Source: Prorocentrum cordatum (taxonomy: Eukaryota; Sar; Dinophyceae; Prorocentrales; Prorocentraceae). From it: a DNA stretch of 64,000 nucleotides. Under the pieces are notes generated by a model. That model did not search any database, was not told the origin of the DNA, and was given only the letters and a program-made list of their open reading frames with translations. The stretch spans positions 255,151-319,150 of the forward strand of contig CAUYUJ010003947.1 of NCBI GenBank assembly GCA_963575745.1. The letters run 5' to 3'. Positions 30,928 to 41,972 of the stretch are shown piece by piece; the stretch's first letter is position 1, and each line of letters opens with the position of its first letter. Made by a program: the position numbers and the translations under genes.

Positions 30928-31584
30928 TGGGAACCGGCGGTAAACCGTCAACCAGATTACCGCCGGGACCCTCGTAGAGCTCTTTTCCACTGCGCTTCTC
31001 GTAATACATTAAGAGAGCTTCTGGAGCGAGAAACGAAAAAATAGAAAAATCACGTTTTTCTGTTTTCAGCCAACGTTGGTTCCTCCAAGTGTTTTGATAG
31101 TAATACTGTACCTACAGACATGAAAATTTCACTGGCGAGTGCGGCATAACTCACTACAGGTGCGAAAAATCTGGGTTCTCAAAATGAATTGTTAAATATC
31201 TTTCAAAAAATTGCAAAACCACCCAAAAGTTACCACTTTGTCCATTCTGGCCGGGAATGCTCAGTATCAACGCGAGAGCTTCTGGCAGCTTTTCTACAAA
31301 AACTTCAAGTTGAGTTTTTTCGGAGTGAAGATGAAGTCGGTTGCTCCAAGTGAACTGGTACTGAAGATGCCTCTAGAGGGCTGAGCTGCTCAGAAAACAA
31401 AGTTTATACGTCAATGCTCGGAGTAAAAATCTGCTTTCTCAAAATGAATTGTCAAATATCTTTGAAATCTTAGCAAAACCGACCAAAAGTTACCACTTTG
31501 TCCTTTGTGGCCGGGTCGACCAACTAGCTCCACCCCGCGCCGGAATTCCTCTAGCTCATCGATGACGAAGAGCTCTACGAGGTA
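30928..31584 (+). mobile_element. G element with internally duplicated body
   Basis: Head hairpin 30936-30964, CCCTCGTAGAGCTCTTTTCC, two diverged copies of the AT-rich body (AAAATGAATTGTTAAATATC at 31177-31196; AAAATGAATTGTCAAATATC at 31441-31460), and a complete tail ending GAGCTCTACGAGGTA (about 31583). Confidence 0.7.
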
Positions 31585-32033
31585 CTCGAATAATACGAAT
31601 AGGTTTGCGACCCTAGCTCGGCTAGCAGACCGAGTTCAGACCTCTGGATTCAACAGGCGAACGCGCCTGATCATTCTGAATACATTAGCTGTGCTGACCA
31701 GCTCTGTAGTTGTCCTGAAGCTCGAGTTATCTTGAAAAAACCGACAGCGCGTATCAGGATGACTCGAAACGGCCGTTCCCCCGCCTGCCTGCTTTTTGGC
31801 CTTCAAAGTTACCCGATCGAGCTGAGATCAAGATGGCGAGCGGGAATAAGATCGAATATCATGGGAAAAAATACTAGAGCTCTAACGAATGGTCAAATTT
31901 CGAGAACAAAATTTTCAACCGACCAAAAGTCAGCAAAAGGTCCGTCGAGATTTTTCTTGCCAACTAGCTCTCCAGCTCCCCGGAATTACTCTTAAGCTTC
32001 CAGCAATAACTTGCTAAGGGAAGCTCTACGAGT
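31585..32033 (-). mobile_element. M element, truncated, reverse
   Basis: One satellite unit (31585-31760), AT-rich block (31770-31960) and a full M tail hairpin ending GGAAGCTCTACGAGTTA. Confidence 0.7.
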
Positions 32034-32460
32034 TACTAGCTCTCCAGCTCCCCGGAATTACTCTTAAGCTTCCAGCAATAACTTGCTAAGGGAAGCTCTA
32101 CGAGTTATAACTTGCTAAGGGAAGCTCTACGAGTTACTAGCTCTCCAGCTCCCCGGAATTACTCGTAAGCTTCCAGCAACTAGCTTGGGGAAGCTCTACG
32201 AGTCATTACTCTTAAGCTTCCAGCAACTAGCTTAGGGAAGCTCAACGAGTCACTCGTCAGCTTCCAGCAACTAGCTTAGGGAAGCTCTACGAGTTACTAG
32301 CTCTCCAGCGCCCCGGAATTACTCTGCGCTTCCAGCAATAACTTGCTAAGGGAAGCTCTACGAGTTACTGGCTCCAGCCTGCGCCCGAATTCCTCTTAGC
32401 TCATCATGTCGAAGAGCTCTGCGAGGTATAACTTGCTAAGGGAAGCTCTACGAGATATGT
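31966..32460 (+). repeat. Tandem array of solo M tails
   Basis: About seven units of the type ACTAGCTCTCCAGC, CCCGGAATTACTCTTAAGC, TTCCAGCAACTAGCTAAGG, GAAGCTCTACGAGTT, some truncated at the front, plus one G tail (32370-32430). Confidence 0.85.
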
Positions 32461-33315
32461 TTCCTGGAGCGCTCTGGGAAGCTGCGAGAATCACTTCCAT
32501 GCGTGCCTGCGCGCGCGCAGGCGCGCGTGGAAGCTTGCCGGAAGCCCTCCCAGACCAGCTGCCCGGCCGGGCAAGGCGCTGCGGGGAATGTGGAGCGATA
32601 GGAAGGAGCTCCTGGCGGGCACTTGGTTCCGTCCAAAACCCGGAGAGCAGGAGAGCGAGGAGGACACACACCCGAAAGCCTTCCTGGCGAGCCCGCGGAA
32701 GCTCCCCTGAAGCGATTCCGGGGCTGTGGGGAGCTCCCCTGGAGCGCTTCTGAAGCGCTGCCAGGATCGCTTCCACGCGTGCCTGCACGCGTGCAGGCAC
32801 GCGTGGACGCTTCCCGGAAGCGCTCCCGGACACGCTGCCGGGCCAGGCGAGGCGCTGCGAGGATCGTGGAGCGGCGGAGATGGGCTGCTGGCGGGCACCA
32901 CCACCGTCCGGCTTCTAATCTAAAGCCCTCTAGCTCTCAGAGAGCTCTCCGGGAACAACCACCGTCCGGCTTCTCATGTTAAGCCGTGTAGCTCTCAGCG
33001 TGTTCCCGGGAAAAGCCCGCAGAGCGAAGGGTAGCAAACACACATCAGAAAGCTTTCTTGGCGAGCCCTCCAACGCTCTCGTAAAGCTCGTCTGGCGCTC
33101 TGGGACGCTCCCCTGCGGCGCTGCTGCCGCGCTGCCAGAAACGCTTCCACGCGTGCCTGCACGCGTGGAAGCTTGCCGGAAGCTCTCCCGGACCCGTTGC
33201 CGGGTCGCCGGAGTTTCTGCGGAGAACGTGGAGCGCCGCGGAGGAGCTCCTGGCGGGCACCGCCACCGTCCGGCTTCTGATCTTAAGCCCTGTAGCTCTC
33301 AGCGAGCTCTCCGGT
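32455..33315 (+). mobile_element. A-family repeats, one partial and two nearly complete copies
   Basis: The copy at 32637-32954 (about 318 bp) is the best reference: CCCGGAGAGC at the left, perfect 34-bp palindrome at 32773-32806 (CCACGCGTGCCTGCACG followed by its reverse complement), GCTCTCCGGG at the right. The next copy is 33005-33313. Confidence 0.8.
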
Positions 33316-33700
33316 CCAACTGGCTCCACCCCGCGCCGGAATTCCTCTGGCTCATCGATGCCGAAGAGCTCCAAGAGATATGGGAACCGGCGGTAAACCG
33401 TCAACCAGGTTACCGCCGGGCACCTCGTAGAGCTCTTCTGTTGCACAGCGCTCCTCGGAACACATGGAGGAAGCTTCTAAAGCGAGAGCAGAAAAATCAG
33501 AAAAAAACACGATTTTTCGGTTTTCATCTGAATCAAGTTGGTTCCCGCAAGTCTTTTGATAGTAATATTGCAGCTACCGACCTGAGAATTTTACTGGCAG
33601 CCGGGCATAACCCACTACACGTGAGAAAAATTTGGTTTCCTAAAATGAATTGTCAAATATCTTCCAAATCTTAGCAAAACCGACCCAAAGTCATCACTGG
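33316..33700 (+). mobile_element. G tail, then G head and body
   Basis: Tail 33315-33380; head hairpin 33389-33417; CACCTCGTAGAGCTCTTC; body with CACGATTTTTCGG and AAAATGAATTGTCAAATATC. The body ends at the next head hairpin. Confidence 0.7.
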
Positions 33701-34780
33701 GCGCCGGCGGTGAACCGTTAACCTTTCTTACCGCCGGGGACTCGTAGAGCTTCCTGACAACATACAATGTCGAAAACAAATTGCAGAGAACAAAGAGTTT
33801 TTCAGCCCAAGCGATTTCAGGCTCTCGATGCAACGGCCAAGCGCCCCCGATGCTTCTGGATTTTCTTCTGCACGAGCTCTGTAGCTCCCCTGCAGCCCGA
33901 GCTACGTGCGTAAATCGACAGCCCCTCTGAAGATGACTCGAACAATACGAAAAGTTCAGAAAACCGACAACACCTCTCAGGATGACTCGAATACTACGAA
34001 CAGTTTCGCGGATCTAGTTCGGGCAGCAGACCGAGTTCCGAGCTCTCGATTCAGGCGGACGCGCCTGATGTCTCCAAATCGATTCCTGTCACTACCAGCA
34101 CTGTAGCCCCCCCACAGCCCGAGTTAAGTGCAGAGCCGACAGCATCTCTCAAGATAACTCAAACAAATAGTTTCGCGATTCTAGATCGGGCAACGGACCT
34201 ACTTCAGAGCTCTGGATTCAACAGACGAACGCGACTGATGATTTTGAATCATTTTCTGTGAGTATCAGGTCTGCAGCTGTCATATAGCTCAAGTTCAGTA
34301 CAGAAAACCGAAAACGCCTGTCAAGATGACTCGAATAATACGAATAGGTTTCCGGACCTAGCTCGACTAGCAGACCGAATTCAGACCTCTGGATGCAACA
34401 AACGAACGCGCCTGATCATTCTGAATCGATAAGGTGTGCTTACCAGCTCTGTACCTGTCCTTTATCTCGAGTTAAGTCCAACATACTGAGAGCGCGTATC
34501 AAGATGACTCGAAACGGCCGATCCCGCCAGTGTGCTTTTTTTGGCAGTAAAAGGTACCTGATCGAGCTGAGATCAAGATGGCGAGCGGGAATAAGATCGA
34601 ATATCGCGGGAAAAAAATACTAGAGCTCAAACGCATTGAGGAATTTGGAGAACAAAATTTTCAACCAACCAACAGTCACCAAAAGGTCCGTCGAGATTTT
34701 TCTTGCCAACTAGCTCTCCAGCGCCCCGGAATTACTATTGAGCTTCCAGCAACAACTTGCTAAGGGAAGCTCTACGAACT
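33701..34780 (-). mobile_element. M element, complete, reverse, three to four satellite units
   Basis: Head hairpin 33706-33735, terminus ACTCGTAGAGCTTCC (33740-33754), leader similar to that at 35767, units near 34030, 34197 and 34374, AT-rich block 34530-34700, tail hairpin ending about 34779 (terminal bases altered to CGAACT). Confidence 0.75.
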
Positions 34781-35640
34781 AGCTTGTCTCTTAAGGCCAG
34801 GTCGGGGAACTAGCTCCACCCCGCGCCGGAATTCCTCTAGCTCATCGAATAGCTTTACGAGGCACTTGGTAGCGTCCAAAACCCGGAGAGCAAAAAGGAC
34901 ACAAACCGGAAAGCTGTCCTAGCGAGCCGTCGAACGCTCTCATGAAGCGCTACTGCGGCTCTGGGGGCTCCACGGCAGCGCTTCTGGAGCGCTGCCAGGA
35001 ACGCTTCCTCGCGTGCCTGCACGAGTGCAAGCGCGCGTGGACGCTTGCGGGAAGCTCCCCCGGACCCGCTGCTGGCTGGGACGAGTTGCTGCGAGGATCG
35101 TGGAGACGGCGGAGATGGGCTGCTGGGGGGCACCACCGTCTGGCTTTAAATCTGAAACACTCTAGCTCTCAGAGAGCTCTCCGGCAACAGGAAACCGGCG
35201 GTAAACCGTCAACCAGGTTACCGCCGGGCACCTTGTAGAGCTCTTCTCTTGCACAGCGCTCCTCGGAACATGGAGGAAGCTACTGAAGCGAGAAAACTCG
35301 AAACATCGTTTTTTTTTTTCTTGGTTTTCATCCAAAGTCCATTCCTTCAAATGTTTTCATAGTAATACTGCACGTGTAGACCTGAGAATTTGACTGACAG
35401 AGGCGGCATCACTCCCTTCCCTCCCTCCCTGCCTGCTCACCGAAAGAGCTTGTGAAATGACTCAGGAAAACGCATTTTTTCGGTGTCGATGCAAAGTCGG
35501 TTCCTCCAAGTGCTTTGATAGTAACACTGCCCCTAGATCATGAAAAATTTACCAGCAAATGCGCCAGAGCTTACTACAGGGAATGAGAATCTCACTTCTC
35601 AAAACGAACTTCAAAATTTTATCCGGAGATGGAAGAGACC
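34781..35640 (+). mobile_element. G tail, A-family copy, G head and body
   Basis: Tail 34812-34862; A copy from 34868 (TTGGTAGCGTCCAAAACCCG) to 35185; head hairpin 35197-35225 and a G body with a second diverged stretch to about 35640, no tail. Includes CTTCCCTCCCTCCCTGCC near 35415. Confidence 0.65.
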
Positions 35641-36164
35641 GTCGAAGAGGGGAAATCTTTCCTAGAGAGCTCTGGGGGGCTCCCCTGCAGCCCTTCTGAT
35701 GCGCTGCCAAAAAACGCTTCCGCACTGGGCGCCGGCGGTAAACCGTCAACCTTTCTTATCGCCGGGGGACTCGTAAAGCTTCCTGACAATATATAATGCC
35801 GAACAAAAATTGCAGAGAACGAATAGTGTTTCAACCCAAGCGATTTCAGGCCTCTCGATGCAACTTGTAAGCGTCGAAAACCCGGATAGCGAAGCCAAGC
35901 GCGGAACGCCGCGCGGGGACCTCTGCGAGGCCGCCTGAAACGATGCGCGGGACGCTGGAAACCTCGCAGGAGACGCTTGCAGGGGCGCCGTTTACGATGC
36001 TTGGGGCCCTGCAAAGCGCGCAAGGAAGATCTGCCTAGGAGCCTGGAAGAACTGCCGAAGCTCTTCCGAAGCTCTGCCGAAGCGCTTCGCGCACCCTGGA
36101 GCCACGCGTATTGGGAAACGCTAGGAAGCCACGCTCCCGGACCCGCTGCAAGCTCCGGCAAGTC
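35641..36164 (+). mobile_element. A fragment, M head fragment and B-family copy
   Basis: A fragment 35641-35722; head hairpin 35734-35763 with M leader to about 35868; then a B copy starting TTGTAAGCGTCGAAAACCCG, with AGCTCTTCCGAAGCTCTGCC and GCCACGCGTATTGGGAAACG, cut at 36164. Confidence 0.65.
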
Positions 36165-37766
36165 ACTCGTAGAGCTTCCCTTAGCTAGTTATAGCTGGAA
36201 GCTAAGAGTAATTCCGGCGCGCTAGAGAGCTAGTTGGCTCGAAAAAAAAGAACTGAACTTTTCACAACTTTTCGTCGGTTGAAAATCATGTTCTCGAACT
36301 TTGACAATTCGTTAGAGCTCTAGTATTTTTCCCGTGATATTCGATCTTATTCCCGCTCGCGATCTTGATCTCAGCTCGATCGGGTAGCTTTTACTGTCAA
36401 AAAGCACACTGGCGGGATTGGCCGTTTGGAGTCATCTTGATACGCGTTTTCGGTATTTTTTTACTTAACTCGAGCTATAGAACAGCTACAGAGCTGGTAA
36501 GCACAGCTATCGCACTCAGAATCATCAGGCGCGCTCGCCTGTTGAATCCATAGGTCTGAACTCGGTCTGCTAGCCGAGCTAGGTCCGCAAACCTATTCGT
36601 ATTCTTCGAGTCAACTTGATACGCGTTGTCGGTATTTTCTACTGAACTCGAGCTGTAGGGCAGATACAGTGCTGGTAAGCACAGCTATCGCACTCAGAAT
36701 TATCAGGCGCGTTCTTCTGTTGAATCCAGAGGTCTGAACTCGGTATGCTAGCCGAGCTAGGTCCGCAAACCTATTCGTATTCTTCGAGTCAACTTGATAC
36801 GCGTTGTCGTATTTTCTACTTAACTCGAGGGCAGCTACAGTGTTGGTAAGCACACCTATCACACTGAGAATGATCAGGCGCGTTCTTCTGTTGAATCCAG
36901 AGGTCTGAACTCGGTCTGCTAGCCGAGCTAGGTCCGCAAACGTATTATTCGAGTGAACTTGATACGCGTGGTGGGTATTTTGTACTTAATTCGAGCTGCA
37001 GGGCAGCTACAGTGTTGGTAAGCACACCTATCGCACTCAGAAGCATCAGGCGCGTTCGTCTCTTGACTGCAGAGGTCTGAACTCGGTCTGCTAGCCGAGC
37101 TAGGTCCGCAAATCTATTCGTATTATTCGAGTCATCTTGACAAGCGCTCTCGGTATTTTCTTTACTTAACTCGAGCTGTAGGACAGCTACAGAGGCTAGA
37201 GTCAAAGAAATCGATTGAGAATTCTCGGGCGCGTTTGTCTGTTGTATCGAGAGCTCTGAACTCGGCCTGCTGCCCGAGCTAGGTTCGCGAAACTATTTGT
37301 ATTGTCCGAATCATCGTGAAAAGTGCTCTCAATTTCCTGCACTCAACTCGTGCTGGGGGAGGGCTACAGTGCTGCGGGTCATAGAAATCGATTTGCGCAC
37401 ATCAGGCGCGTTGGTCGATTCGAGAGCTCAGAACTTGTCTGCTGCTCGAAACAGGTCTACAAAACTATATATTATTCGAGTCATCCTGAGAGATGCTGTC
37501 GGTGTTCTGCACTTAACTCGGGCTGTAGGGGGGCTGCAGGGCTGGTAATCACATGAGTCGATTCGCAGACATCAGACGCGTCCGCCTGTCGCATTGAGAG
37601 GTCTGAACTCGGTCTGATCAGACGCGTCCGCTTGTCGCATTGAGAGGTCAAAAAATATTCACTATGAGTCAGAATGTTGGTTGGTGCTCTCGGTTTTCTC
37701 AACTTAAGTCGAGCTTGGAAGCTCTACGAGTTCCCCGGCGGTAACCAGGGTTGACGGTTTACCGCC
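36165..37766 (+). mobile_element. M element, complete, seven satellite units
   Basis: The best complete copy. Inverted termini ACTCGTAGAGCTTCC (36165-36179) and GGAAGCTCTACGAGT (37717-37731), 1567 bp apart. Tail hairpin at 36168-36210, AT-rich block 36240-36440, units at 36558, 36736, 36907, 37079, 37258, 37431 and 37604 (spacing 171-179 bp). Head hairpin 37737-37766. Confidence 0.8.
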
Positions 37767-38340
37767 GGCGCCCAGTTGCTGCGAGAATCGTGGACCGGCG
37801 GAGGTGGGCGTGTCTCCCTCACCACCCACCTCCGGCTTCTTATCTGAAACCCTCAGCTCTCCAAGGAGCTATCCGGGAACAGCCGAACGCCCCCGATGCT
37901 CAAGGAAGGTCTGCCTGGGAGCCTGGAAGAACTGCGGAAGCTCTTCCGAAGCTCTGCCGAAGCGCTTCGCGCACCCTGGAGCCACGCGTATTGGGAAACG
38001 CTAGGAAGCCACGCTCCCAGACCCGCTGCCGGTTCCGGCGAGTTGTGCGGGGGCGTCTTTTATAACCCGCGGGGCTCTGTGAAACCTACCACGACGCCTC
38101 TGCCTAGGAGCCTGCGAGCACTGGCGAAGCTCTGGCGAAGCTCTGCCGAAGCGCTTCGCGCACCCTTGAGCCACGCGTATTGGGAAACGCTAGGAAGCCA
38201 CGCTCCCGGACACGCTGCAAGTCCCGGCGAGCCGCTGCGGGGATCGTGGAGCGGGGAGCGTGGGAGTGCGGCGATGCACGCGCACCCGCCAGCTTCTCCT
38301 CTAACAACCCTATGTAGCCCAACAAAAGGGCTATCCGGGA
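37767..38340 (+). mobile_element. B-family copies, partial
   Basis: A right end (37775-37880, ending GGAGCTATCCGGGAA), a left-middle part (37881-38050), and a second middle-to-right copy (38095-38340, ending GGGCTATCCGGGAA). Both carry GAAGCGCTTCGCGCACCCT. Confidence 0.7.
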
Positions 38341-39235
38341 ATCTTTCCTGGAGAGTCCCGGGGGGCTGCCCTGCAGCCCTTCTGAAGCGCTGCCAGGAGC
38401 GCTTCGACACGTGCCTGCGCGCGTGCAATCACACGTGAAAAGCGTTCCCGAACCCGCTGCCGGGTCGGGCGAACTGCAGCGGGGATTCTGGAGCGGCGAA
38501 GATGGGCTGCTGGCGGGCGCCACCACCGTCCGGCTTCTAATCTTAAGCCCTCTAGCTCTCAAAGGCTCTCCGGGAAAAACCCGGAGAACAAAGACGAGAG
38601 AGCGAAAAACACACACACTGGAAAGATTTTCTGGCGTGCTTTCGGACGCCCTCTTGAAGCGCTTCTGGAGCGCTGGGGGCCCCCCTGCAGCGCTTCTGAA
38701 GCGCTGCCAGGAACGCTTCCACGCGTACCTGCACGCGTGGAGGCACGCGTGGACGCTTCCCGGAAGCGCTCCCGGACGGGCTGCCGGGATGGGCGAGTTG
38801 CTGCGAGGATCGTGGACCGGCGGGGATGGGCTGCTGGCGGGCACCACCACCGTCCGGCTTCTAATCTCAAACCCTCTAGCTCTCAGAGAGCTCTCCTGGG
38901 ACTTGGTAGCGTTCAAAACCCGGAGAGCGAAGAGGACAGACACCGGAAAGCTTTCCTGGCGAGCCCTCAAACGCAGTCGTGAAGCGCTTCTGGGGCTCTG
39001 GGGGGCTCGCCTGCAGCGCATCTGAAGCGCTGCCAGGAACGCTTCCACGCGTGCCTGCACGCGTGCAGGCATGCGTGCACTCTTGCCAGAAACGCTCCCG
39101 GACCCGCTGCGACCTCGGGCGAGTCGCTGCGGGGAACGTGGACCGCCGTGGAGGAGCTGCTGGCCGGACCATCACCGTCCGGCTTCTAATCTTAAGCCCT
39201 CTAGCTCTCAGAGAGCTCTCTGGGGAAAAAAAATG
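38341..39235 (+). mobile_element. A-family repeats, three tandem copies
   Basis: Copies about 38341-38577, 38574-38897 and 38905-39225 share CCCGGAGA(G/A)C left ends, the palindromic centre and the CTCTCAGAGAGCTCTC right end, and lie head to tail. Confidence 0.8.
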
Positions 39236-39366
39236 ATGTCGAGATTTTCCTGGCCAACTAGCTCTTCAGCGCCTCGGAATCTCTTAAGCTTCCAGCAACT
39301 AGCTAAGGAAAGCTCTACGAGTTACTCTTAAGCTTCCAGCAACTAGCTAAGGGAGGCTCTACGAGT
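39236..39366 (+). repeat. Solo M tails, two units
   Basis: CCAACTAGCTCTTCAGCGCC and TTAAGCTTCCAGCAACTAGC followed by GAGGCTCTACGAGTTA-type ends. Confidence 0.8.
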
Positions 39367-39902
39367 TACTTGGTAGCGTCCACAACCCGGAGAGCGGAGC
39401 TTTCCGGAGCCCCCCTGAAGCGCTTCGAAAGCGCTGCCAGGCACGCTTCCATGCGTGCCTGCACGCGTGCAGGCACGCGTGGACGCGTGCCGGAAGAGCT
39501 CCCGGACCAGCTGCGACCTCCGGCAAGCCGCTGCGAGGATCGTGTAGCGGCGGAGATGGGCTGCTGGCGGGCACCACCACCGTCCGGCTTCTAATCTAAA
39601 GCTCTCTAGCTCATAGAGAGCTCCCCGGGAAAACCTGGAGAGCGAAGAGACCGTCGGGGAAGGGAAATCTTTCCTAGAGAGCTCTGGGGAGCTCCCCTGC
39701 AGCGCCTCTGAAGCGCTGCCAGGAACGCTTCCACGCGTGCCTGCACGCGTGCAGGCACACGTGGAAAGCGCCCCCGAACCAGCTGCCGGCTCGGGCGAGG
39801 CGCTGCGGCGGACGTGGACCGCCGTGGAGGAGCTCCTTGCGGGCACCACCACCGTCCGGCTTCTAATCTCAAACCCTCTAGCTCTCAGAGAGCTCTCCGG
39901 GA
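39367..39902 (+). mobile_element. A-family repeats, two tandem copies
   Basis: Copies 39367-39632 and 39628-39901, each with palindrome and CAGAGAGCTC or CATAGAGAGCTC right end. Confidence 0.8.
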
Positions 39903-40656
39903 ATCGAGAATAGCTCTTACTCTTATGCTTCCAGCAACTAGCTAAGGGAAGCTTTACGAGTTACTAGCTCCACCCCGCGCCGGAATTCCTCTTAGCTCAT
40001 CCATGCCTAAGAGCTCTTCGAGGTACTAGCTCTCCTGCGCCCCGGAATTACTCTTAAGCTTCCAGCAACTAGCTCTCCGGGAGTATTTCCTGGAGAGCTC
40101 TGGGGGGCTCCCTTGAAGCTCTTCGAAAGCGCTGCCAGGCACGCCTCCATGCGTGCCTGCACGCGTGCAGGCACGCGTGGACGCGTGCCGGAAGCGCCCC
40201 CGGACCAGCTGTCGGCACGGGCGAACTGCTGCGGCGGACGTGGACCGCCTTGGAGGAGCTCCTGGCAAGCACCACCACCGTCCGGCTTCTAATCTAAAGC
40301 CCTCTAGCTCTCAGAGAGCTCTCCGGGAAACAGAGATAAAAAAACCGACCCGAAATCACCGTTGGTAGCGTCCAAAACCCGGAGAGCGAAGAGACCCTCG
40401 GGGGCGGGAAATCTTTCCTGGAGAGCTCTGGGGGGCTCCCTTGAAGCGCTTCGAAAGCGCTGCCTGGCGCGCCTCCATGCGTGCCTGCGCGCGTGCGGGC
40501 ACGCGTGGACGCTTGCCGGGAGCGCCCCCGGACCAGCTGCCGGCACGGGCGAACTGCTGCGGCGGACGTGGACCGCCTTGGAGGAGCTCCTGGCAAGCAC
40601 CACCACCGTCCAGCTTCTAATCTAAAACCCTCTAGCTCTCAGAGAGCTCTCCGGGA
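39903..40656 (+). mobile_element. Solo tails plus two A-family copies
   Basis: M tail (39912-39962), G tail (39965-40027), a cut M tail (40046-40075), then A copies about 40080-40330 and 40363-40655. The second A copy sits inside a G-body sequence (ACCGACCCGAAATCACC on the left, ACATTGTCTCTTAAGG on the right). Confidence 0.7.
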
Positions 40657-41055
40657 ACATTGTCTCTTAAGGTCGGGTCGGCCAACTAGCTCCACCCTGC
40701 GCCCGAATTCCTCTTAGCTCATCTTGCCGAGGAGCTTTACGAGGTACTAGCTCCACCCCGCGCCAGAATTCCTCTAGCTCATCGATGCCGAAAAGCTCTA
40801 CGAGGTATTACTCTTAAGCTTCCAGCATCTAGCTTATGGAAGCTCTACGAGTTACTAGCTGCACCCCGCGCCGGAATTCCTCTAGCTCATCGATGCCGAA
40901 GAGCTCTACGAGGTACTAGCTCCACCCTGCGCCCGAATTCCTCTTAGCTCATCTTGCCGAAGAGCTCTTCGAGGTATTAGATTGTCTCTTCAGGTCGGAT
41001 GCCAACTGGCTTATCTGGGTCAGAATTCCTCTTGGCTCATCTCGCCGAGAAGCTC
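40657..41055 (+). repeat. Tandem array of solo G tails
   Basis: Four G tails (40682-40745, 40745-40806, 40857-40918, 40918-40978) and one M tail (40806-40857), followed by a diverged tail (41008-41060). Confidence 0.85.
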
Positions 41056-41416
41056 GAGGAGGTATAGCGCACGAACGCGGCCCGGCGTGCGTGGAGACGC
41101 TGGAAGTCTCGTGAGACGGAGCTCTGGATCCGCTGGAAAGCTTCTCTACCTAGCTGAACGCTCTGGAAAAAAGTTTTCCTTCACAGCTCCGGGGGCTCTT
41201 CTGCAGCGCTTCTGAAGCGCTGCCAGGATCGCTTCCACGCATGCCTGCACGCGTGCGGGCACGCGTGGACGCTTGCCCGAAGCGCTCCCGGACGGGCTGC
41301 CGGGACTGGCGAGTTGCTGCGGGGATCGTGGAGCGGTGGAGGTGGGCTGGTGGCAAGCACCACCAACGTCTGGCTTCTAATCTAAAGCCCTATAGCTCTC
41401 AGAGAGCTCTCCGGGA
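41056..41416 (+). mobile_element. A-family copy
   Basis: About 41165-41414, with a TCTACCTAGCTGAACGCTC lead-in; palindrome variant CACGCATGCCTGCACGCGTG. Confidence 0.7.
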
Positions 41417-41972
41417 ATTGCCCTTAAGCTTCCAGCAACTGGCTAAGGGAAGCTGTGCGAGTTACGTCCGGTTTGCCAACTAGCTCCAACCTGCGCCCGT
41501 ATTCCTCTTAGCTCATCTCGCCGAAGAGCTCTACAAGGTACTACTCTTAAGCTTCCAGCAACTAGCTAAGGGGAGCTCTACGAGTTATTACTCTTAAGCT
41601 TCCAGCAACTAGCTAAGGGAAGCTCTACGTTAAGCTTCCAGCAACTAGCTAAGGGAAGCTCTACGAGTTACTAGCTCCACCCCGCGCCGGAATTCCTCTA
41701 TCTCGTCGATGCCCAAGAGCTCTACGTGGTACGAAGAGCTCTACGAGGTACTCTTAAGCTTCCAGCAACTAGCTCAGGGAAGCTCTACGAGTACTCTTCT
41801 AGCTTCGCCGCTAACGCTCTAAGGGAAGCTCTACGAGTTACTAGCTGAGGGAAGCTCTACGAGTTTCTAGCTCCACCCTGCGCCCGAATTCCTCTTAGCT
41901 CATCTTGCCGGAGAGCTCTACGAGATATTACTCTCAAGCTTCCAGCAACTAGCTAAAGGAAACTCTACGAGT
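41417..41972 (+). repeat. Tandem array of mixed solo M and G tails
   Basis: About nine units: M tails near 41420, 41545, 41585, 41630, 41755 and 41931; G tails near 41475, 41688 and 41870; plus a short diverged piece (41815-41865). Confidence 0.85.
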
